From positions 62,599-126,598 of the forward strand of contig NZ_KB903836.1 in NCBI RefSeq assembly GCF_000379825.1: DNA of 64,000 bases, written 5' to 3'. The DNA comes from Longispora albida DSM 44784. GTDB lineage: Bacteria > Actinomycetota > Actinomycetes > Mycobacteriales > Micromonosporaceae. Both the position numbers and the translations under genes were made by a program. This document shows, piece after piece, positions 59,859 through 64,000 of the stretch; the first letter of the stretch is position 1, and the number at the start of each line of letters is the position of its first letter. The notes under the pieces were generated by a model. That model had not been told where the DNA came from. It saw only the letters and a list, made by a program, of their open reading frames with translations, and did not search any database.

Positions 59859-62800
59859 CTAGGAGAAGCGCCAGCGCTGGGCGGCACCACTGTTGCAGGC
59901 GAACACCTGGAGCTTCGTGCTGTTCGTGCTCACGCCGCCCGGGACGTCCAGGCAGCCGGCCGAGGTACGCAGCGCCAGCGTCGACGGGTCGTGCACCCAG
60001 GTCTGCCCGGCCGTGTTGTCGCACGGCAGCAGCTGGATCGCGGTGCCCTTCACGGTGGCGCACTTGCCGTGCGCGTTCAGCGCCCGGGTGTCGGGGTTGT
60101 ACACCCAGTACTGCGCGACGCCGCCGTTGCATGTGAAGATCTGGAGTGGCGTGCCGTCCGCGCTCGCGTTGCCCGGCAGGTCGATGCACGCACCGGCCCC
60201 GGACCGGATCGGACCGGACCTCGGCCCGTCGATCGTCACCACCCGGCTCGGCACGACCACACCGGCCAGCGTCTGCACCTCGTCGATGTCGCCGGTCCAG
60301 CCGTCCACCGCGTTGCCCTTGTACCGGGCCCGGCCCACCGACAGCGGGTTCTCCGAGTTCCACAGCTTGCACGGCGCGGTGTGCTTGAGCTCGTCGTCCA
60401 CGTACAGCCGCATCTCACCGGCCGCCGCGTCGTACACGCCGGCCAGGTGCGTCCACTTGTTCAGGTCGGCTGTGGTCAGCGATGTCTGCGTGCGGGCGTG
60501 GTTCCAGCCCGTCTCGTCCGAGTCGGCCGTCGCGCACGTGAACGACCAGCGCGCGTCACCAGCCCACTGCCGGTACCCGAGGTAGAAGGCACTGTTGCGC
60601 GTACCGCCCTGGCTGACCGCCGTCATGTTCCGGGCCGGCAACGAGGTACCGGTGACCCGCACCCACGCCGAGATCGTGAACGACTGGTCGGTGTTGAGAA
60701 CCGGCCGGTCGGTCTCGGCGTACCCATTGCCGTCCAGCCGCATGCCGGTGCCGGCCTTGCCCGCCGCCCAGGTCGCACCGGGAGCGAGCGTCAGGTTGAG
60801 GTCGTTGGCGTAGTTCGTCGAGTCGTACGCGGTGGTACCGCTGTTCTCGCTGAAGTGCCACTCGCCGACCTTGCCGGACAGCTGCGGGTCGGCGACCCCG
60901 GACACCTCGGTCTCGGAGATCACCCGGTCCCAGGCGCGGACGTCGGCGATGTCGCCCTTCCAGAAGTCACCCGGCTTGTCATTCCACTGGCTGCGGCCGA
61001 TCGTGAACAGGCCCCTGGCGCTCCACGGGACGGCTGGCGCCGCGGTCTGCGCTGCCCTCTCGCCGTTCACGTACAAGGTGATGGTCTTGGTTTCGGCGTT
61101 GAACACGCCCGCGAGGTGCGTCCAGACATTGGCTGGGGCCTTGTCGGCGCTCGCGGCGGCGACCTGCCCGGGGCTGAGCGCGTCAGACCTCGGCACGACG
61201 AACTGCCAGCAGTCACACCCGGGGGTGTACTGGAGCTGGAAACCGGGCACGTGCGAGCCGTCCTGGCTGACCGCCGTCCGCACAGCGCTCTTGTCACTGA
61301 TCCGCACCCACGCTGCCACGGAGAAGCTGCGGCTGGTGTCGACGGCCTGCGTGGTGGTGGCGTTACCCGCCGCCGTGCCGTCGAACCGGACGGCGCTGTC
61401 GCCGCCACGGGTCCGGCCGGGCACACCCAGGACGCCCCCGTTGAGCGTCGCGTCCAGAGTGCCGGGCTTCATCTGGTTGACCAGCGCGGTCGTACCGGCC
61501 GGCTCGTCCAGCCGCCACCGGGCCTTGGCCGGCTGCGGCGAGCGCACGATGAACTGGTACGTCCGGGTCGCGACCCGCCCAGCCCTGTCGATCGCCTGTA
61601 CCGTCAGGGTTTTCTGCGCGTGCTCGCCTTCCTGCGGTGTCCACGTCACCGTCACCGGGTCGCCGGGCTTGGCCGCGAACTTCTCCCGGTTGAGGGAACC
61701 GAAGCCCCACCGGTACTTCACCACGTCATCAGAGCTCTTGAACGTGAACCTGCCGGTCTTGCCGACCGAACCGCACCCCTCGGGGGCACAGCCTACCGAG
61801 TTCTCCGGGTACTCGGCGGAGGTAATGGCCGGCTTCACTGGATCGGTCAGGTCCACCTCGAACTCGCAGCTGCCGCTGTACCCGCTCCACCTGCCGCCCT
61901 TGCCGTAGTCCTCGGCGGCGGCCTTGAAGGAGTAGATCCCGCCGCCGGCCAGCACTGCGGTCGTCCACTGGCCGCGCGTGTTGTGCGCGACCGTCTGCTG
62001 GGTACCGGACGTCACCGGGTTGTCCTCGAACCGGGTGCCGTTCCAGCGCCGCACCTCGAACTTGACCTGCATCGTGTCCTTGTCCGGGTCAGTGACCTTG
62101 GCACTCAGGGTCGGAGTGGCCGTGGCGACCACCGGACGGCCACTACCGGTCACGCAGCCCCTGCCGTCCACCTTGAGGTCCTGCGGCGGGTCGGCCGGGT
62201 TGTTGAAGTCGACCGCGAGGACCGGGGACGTGGCGTTGAACCGCTTCCACTGGTTCGTGGTGCCCTCGTTGTCGGCCCGCAGGCCCAGGACGACATTCGT
62301 CCAGCCCCGGTCCTGCACGCCGTGCTGGAGGATCTTCGTCACGTCGAACTCGACGTCACCGCTGCCCGAGCAGCCGAACCTCTTGTCGGCACGGTGGTTG
62401 CCCGGCGCCACGGCGGTCAGGGAACTGTCCCAGTTCGGCTGGTGCTCCCAGGTGGTGTCCCGCGAGATCGGGCCGGTCAGCCAGACCTTCGCGTTGGTAC
62501 CGCCACTGCCGCAGGTCCACGCCCACTGCTGCTGGATACGGAAGGAGGCACCCGTGATCCGCTTGCCCGCGATCTTCTTCGTGTCCATCTGGAACAGCGA
62601 GCGGACCGTGTACTTCTGGGTCGCGCAGGTCGCGTCGGAGTAGATGTGGTCGCAGGTCAGGCCGGCCGGAGCCCCGCCCTTCACCTTGGCCTGCTCCGCG
62701 GCGGTGCCGTTGCGCCAGAACGAGGTGTTGCGCAGGTCGGGACGGCTCCACACCGTCGTCCACGCGTTGTCCTGGATCTTCCCGGTGAAGCCCGGGTCGA

Positions 62801-63737
62801 TGTACAGCGGGTACTGCGTGTCCGGGCTGCTCACGATCTCCGGGTCCGGGGTGATGGACACCTCGCCGCCCTCGACGGTGGCGGGCATGGCGGCCCGGCT
62901 CGGCTCGACCGGTACCGGAACGTCCTGGCCCTCGCCCGCCGTGCCGTCCTTCGGCGGGATCGGCGGGTTCACGTCAGCCGAGTCCCACATCATCGGAGTC
63001 GGCGAGTCGAAGACCGCGTTGCCTTCCGCGTCCACCGCCGTCATGCCACCGGCGGCAGTCTTCGACGTGGTCACACCGGCCGAGCTCAGGCCGAACTTGA
63101 TGTTCTTCACGGCCGGGTTCTCCGCAGCCGCCCGGTTCTTCACGACCAGCACCTCGGAAAAACCGAGCGTGGTGGCGGTGACGCGCAGGTCGACCCCCGG
63201 CAGTACTTCTGGATAGGTCGCACTGTCCCCGGCCAGCGACGGCGCGGGCAGCGGCCCGTTCGGCCAGGAGATGGCGATCTCCCTGCCGTTGTCATTCAGC
63301 CGGGCCAGCGGCCCGGTCCCGCCGCCGGAGAACTCCACCCCGAGCACCGAGGCGACCGGGGCGACCTTCCCGCCCGGCAGTACCCGCAGCGTGGTGTCCA
63401 CCGGCTTCCACGACAGCCCGTCCCTCGTCCAGCGCGGGTCCAGCGACTTCTCCGAGGTGAAGCCGCCGTCCGGCCGGGCGAAGACCTGCTCGACCTCCGA
63501 CCGCAGGCCGGTGACCTCGACCCGGCTGCCGCAGGCTGCGGCCATCGCGAGCGCCGCAGGTTCATCGGGCTGGCTGCCGGAACACACCGGCTCGGCAGCC
63601 GTATCCGCCGCAGCCGGGGCCGCCGCGAGCCCGATCGGGCTGAGCACGCCAGCGAGGATCGACAGTGCCGCGAACACGGCTCCCCGGTGACGGGCCCCCC
63701 GAGGGGCGAAAGACAGGGACACTTGCCGCAAAGACAT
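59859..63737 (-). CDS. Secreted LamG-domain protein with C-terminal ricin-type lectin
   Basis: A 1292-residue exported protein. The signal peptide ends PAAAD near residue 45. A domain found in actinomycete LamG/RHS partners follows (DPRWTRDGLSWKPVDTTLRV, SPDTQYPLYIDPGFTG), then a DNRLRE-type lectin-like region. Two LamG/concanavalin-like domains come next (FSVAAWVRISDKSA...WTHLAGVFNAETKTITLYVNG and FTISAWVRVTG...WTHLAGVYDAAAGEMRLYVDD). The end is a ricin-B trefoil with QxW-type repeats (GAAQRWRFS at the C terminus). Likely binds cell-surface or extracellular glycans. I start at ATG 63737, 9 bp after GGAG; a GTG two codons upstream is possible. Confidence 0.88.
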   Translation of the reverse strand: MSLRQVSLSFAPRGARHRGAVFAALSILAGVLSPIGLAAAPAAADTAAEPVCSGSQPDEPAALAMAAACGSRVEVTGLRSEVEQVFARPDGGFTSEKSLDPRWTRDGLSWKPVDTTLRVLPGGKVAPVASVLGVEFSGGGTGPLARLNDNGREIAISWPNGPLPAPSLAGDSATYPEVLPGVDLRVTATTLGFSEVLVVKNRAAAENPAVKNIKFGLSSAGVTTSKTAAGGMTAVDAEGNAVFDSPTPMMWDSADVNPPIPPKDGTAGEGQDVPVPVEPSRAAMPATVEGGEVSITPDPEIVSSPDTQYPLYIDPGFTGKIQDNAWTTVWSRPDLRNTSFWRNGTAAEQAKVKGGAPAGLTCDHIYSDATCATQKYTVRSLFQMDTKKIAGKRITGASFRIQQQWAWTCGSGGTNAKVWLTGPISRDTTWEHQPNWDSSLTAVAPGNHRADKRFGCSGSGDVEFDVTKILQHGVQDRGWTNVVLGLRADNEGTTNQWKRFNATSPVLAVDFNNPADPPQDLKVDGRGCVTGSGRPVVATATPTLSAKVTDPDKDTMQVKFEVRRWNGTRFEDNPVTSGTQQTVAHNTRGQWTTAVLAGGGIYSFKAAAEDYGKGGRWSGYSGSCEFEVDLTDPVKPAITSAEYPENSVGCAPEGCGSVGKTGRFTFKSSDDVVKYRWGFGSLNREKFAAKPGDPVTVTWTPQEGEHAQKTLTVQAIDRAGRVATRTYQFIVRSPQPAKARWRLDEPAGTTALVNQMKPGTLDATLNGGVLGVPGRTRGGDSAVRFDGTAAGNATTTQAVDTSRSFSVAAWVRISDKSAVRTAVSQDGSHVPGFQLQYTPGCDCWQFVVPRSDALSPGQVAAASADKAPANVWTHLAGVFNAETKTITLYVNGERAAQTAAPAVPWSARGLFTIGRSQWNDKPGDFWKGDIADVRAWDRVISETEVSGVADPQLSGKVGEWHFSENSGTTAYDSTNYANDLNLTLAPGATWAAGKAGTGMRLDGNGYAETDRPVLNTDQSFTISAWVRVTGTSLPARNMTAVSQGGTRNSAFYLGYRQWAGDARWSFTCATADSDETGWNHARTQTSLTTADLNKWTHLAGVYDAAAGEMRLYVDDELKHTAPCKLWNSENPLSVGRARYKGNAVDGWTGDIDEVQTLAGVVVPSRVVTIDGPRSGPIRSGAGACIDLPGNASADGTPLQIFTCNGGVAQYWVYNPDTRALNAHGKCATVKGTAIQLLPCDNTAGQTWVHDPSTLALRTSAGCLDVPGGVSTNSTKLQVFACNSGAAQRWRFS

Positions 63738-63892
63738 GACCACACGCTCCAGGACGGTGCGGGTTGAGGGGAACGCGCTCAGCCTGTGGCAGATCCGGGC
63801 CCGGCGGCAGGGCGGTTGCGAGTTTCCGCAATCGCCGTTGACCAGGCACGGCAGCCGGATCCCCGAAACTTCCTCGCGGTACGCTCAGCCCC

Positions 63893-64000
63893 ATGATCAC
63901 GGGGGCTGAGCTGGCGGAACCCGTCGTCGTACCCTCGCTGGCCCGCTGGGGCCTGAGCCCCGACGCCGACCTGGTCTACCGGGCACTGCACTCCCTCGGC
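63893..64000 (+). CDS. Helix-turn-helix regulator, N-terminal part
   Basis: Thirty-six codons to the right edge. LARWGLSPDADLVYRALHSL matches the opening of the TrmB-like/LuxR-type regulators found widely in Streptomyces and relatives, which begin with a winged helix and end with a LuxR HTH. The rest is outside the window. Divergent from the LamG gene, 155 bp apart. Confidence 0.5.
   Translation, partial: MITGAELAEPVVVPSLARWGLSPDADLVYRALHSLG

Noticed and set aside
59775-63767. 1330-codon plus-strand open frame opposite the LamG gene
   Set aside because: Same reasoning; the minus strand has signal peptide, LamG and ricin motifs.

Overview
The window is high-GC actinomycete DNA with very strong third-position G/C, ATGA gene overlaps, GTG/TTG starts and purine-rich ribosome sites. 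A type of regulon usual in actinomycetes (DevR/OsdR) and secreted YD-repeat and LamG proteins fit a filamentous soil genus related to Streptomyces, Nonomuraea or Actinomadura. I cannot name the genus from sequence alone.

Region 1 (1-27440) looks like an acquired island. Its core is one operon, 3345-21532: an MbtH-like protein, a two-module NRPS, a three-module NRPS ending in a thioester reductase (TD), and an MFS exporter. Pocket residues read by hand suggest acyl-X-Val-Thr-(Ile/Val)-(bulky/aromatic), released reductively as an aldehyde or alcohol. No thioesterase, epimerase, loading A domain or PPTase was seen. Small secreted disulfide-rich proteins of peptidase inhibitor I36 type lie on both sides (729-1400, 22634-23029; perhaps 23155-23520). 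A STAND/TPR regulator and an alpha/beta hydrolase follow. The region ends at the 3' half of a tRNA-Val(GAC) with its own terminator (27391-27489), the usual scar of tRNA-directed integration, next to two CRISPR-like repeats 61 bp apart.

Region 2 (27583-52096) is a dormancy or low-oxygen regulon like the DevR/DosR regulon of mycobacteria and the OsdR regulon of Streptomyces coelicolor. It holds a DevR-like response regulator, a DevS-like GAF-GAF sensor kinase with the heme-ligand His retained, five tandem universal stress proteins, two Acg-type nitroreductases, a DDN-like flavin/F420 protein, phosphoketolase, a Zn alcohol dehydrogenase, a P-type cation ATPase with SHOCT and beta-CASP MBL partners, a CBS protein, a short MgtE, DoxX and DUF4389 membrane proteins and an ABC exporter. 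A shared near-palindrome (GGGAC-TTCC-GGCCC type) precedes most transcription units, often 60-75 bp before the start codon.

Region 3 (52290-53378) is a small gene graveyard: a frame-broken membrane protein gene, an N-terminal stub of a SigE-family sigma factor and an N-terminal stub of a Ser/Thr kinase. Region 4 (53579-63737) encodes a secreted LamG/ricin-lectin protein and then a 2065-residue secreted RHS/YD-repeat protein with an unrecognised C-terminal tail. Partial genes lie at both ends: a SUFU-domain protein on the left and a helix-turn-helix regulator on the right.
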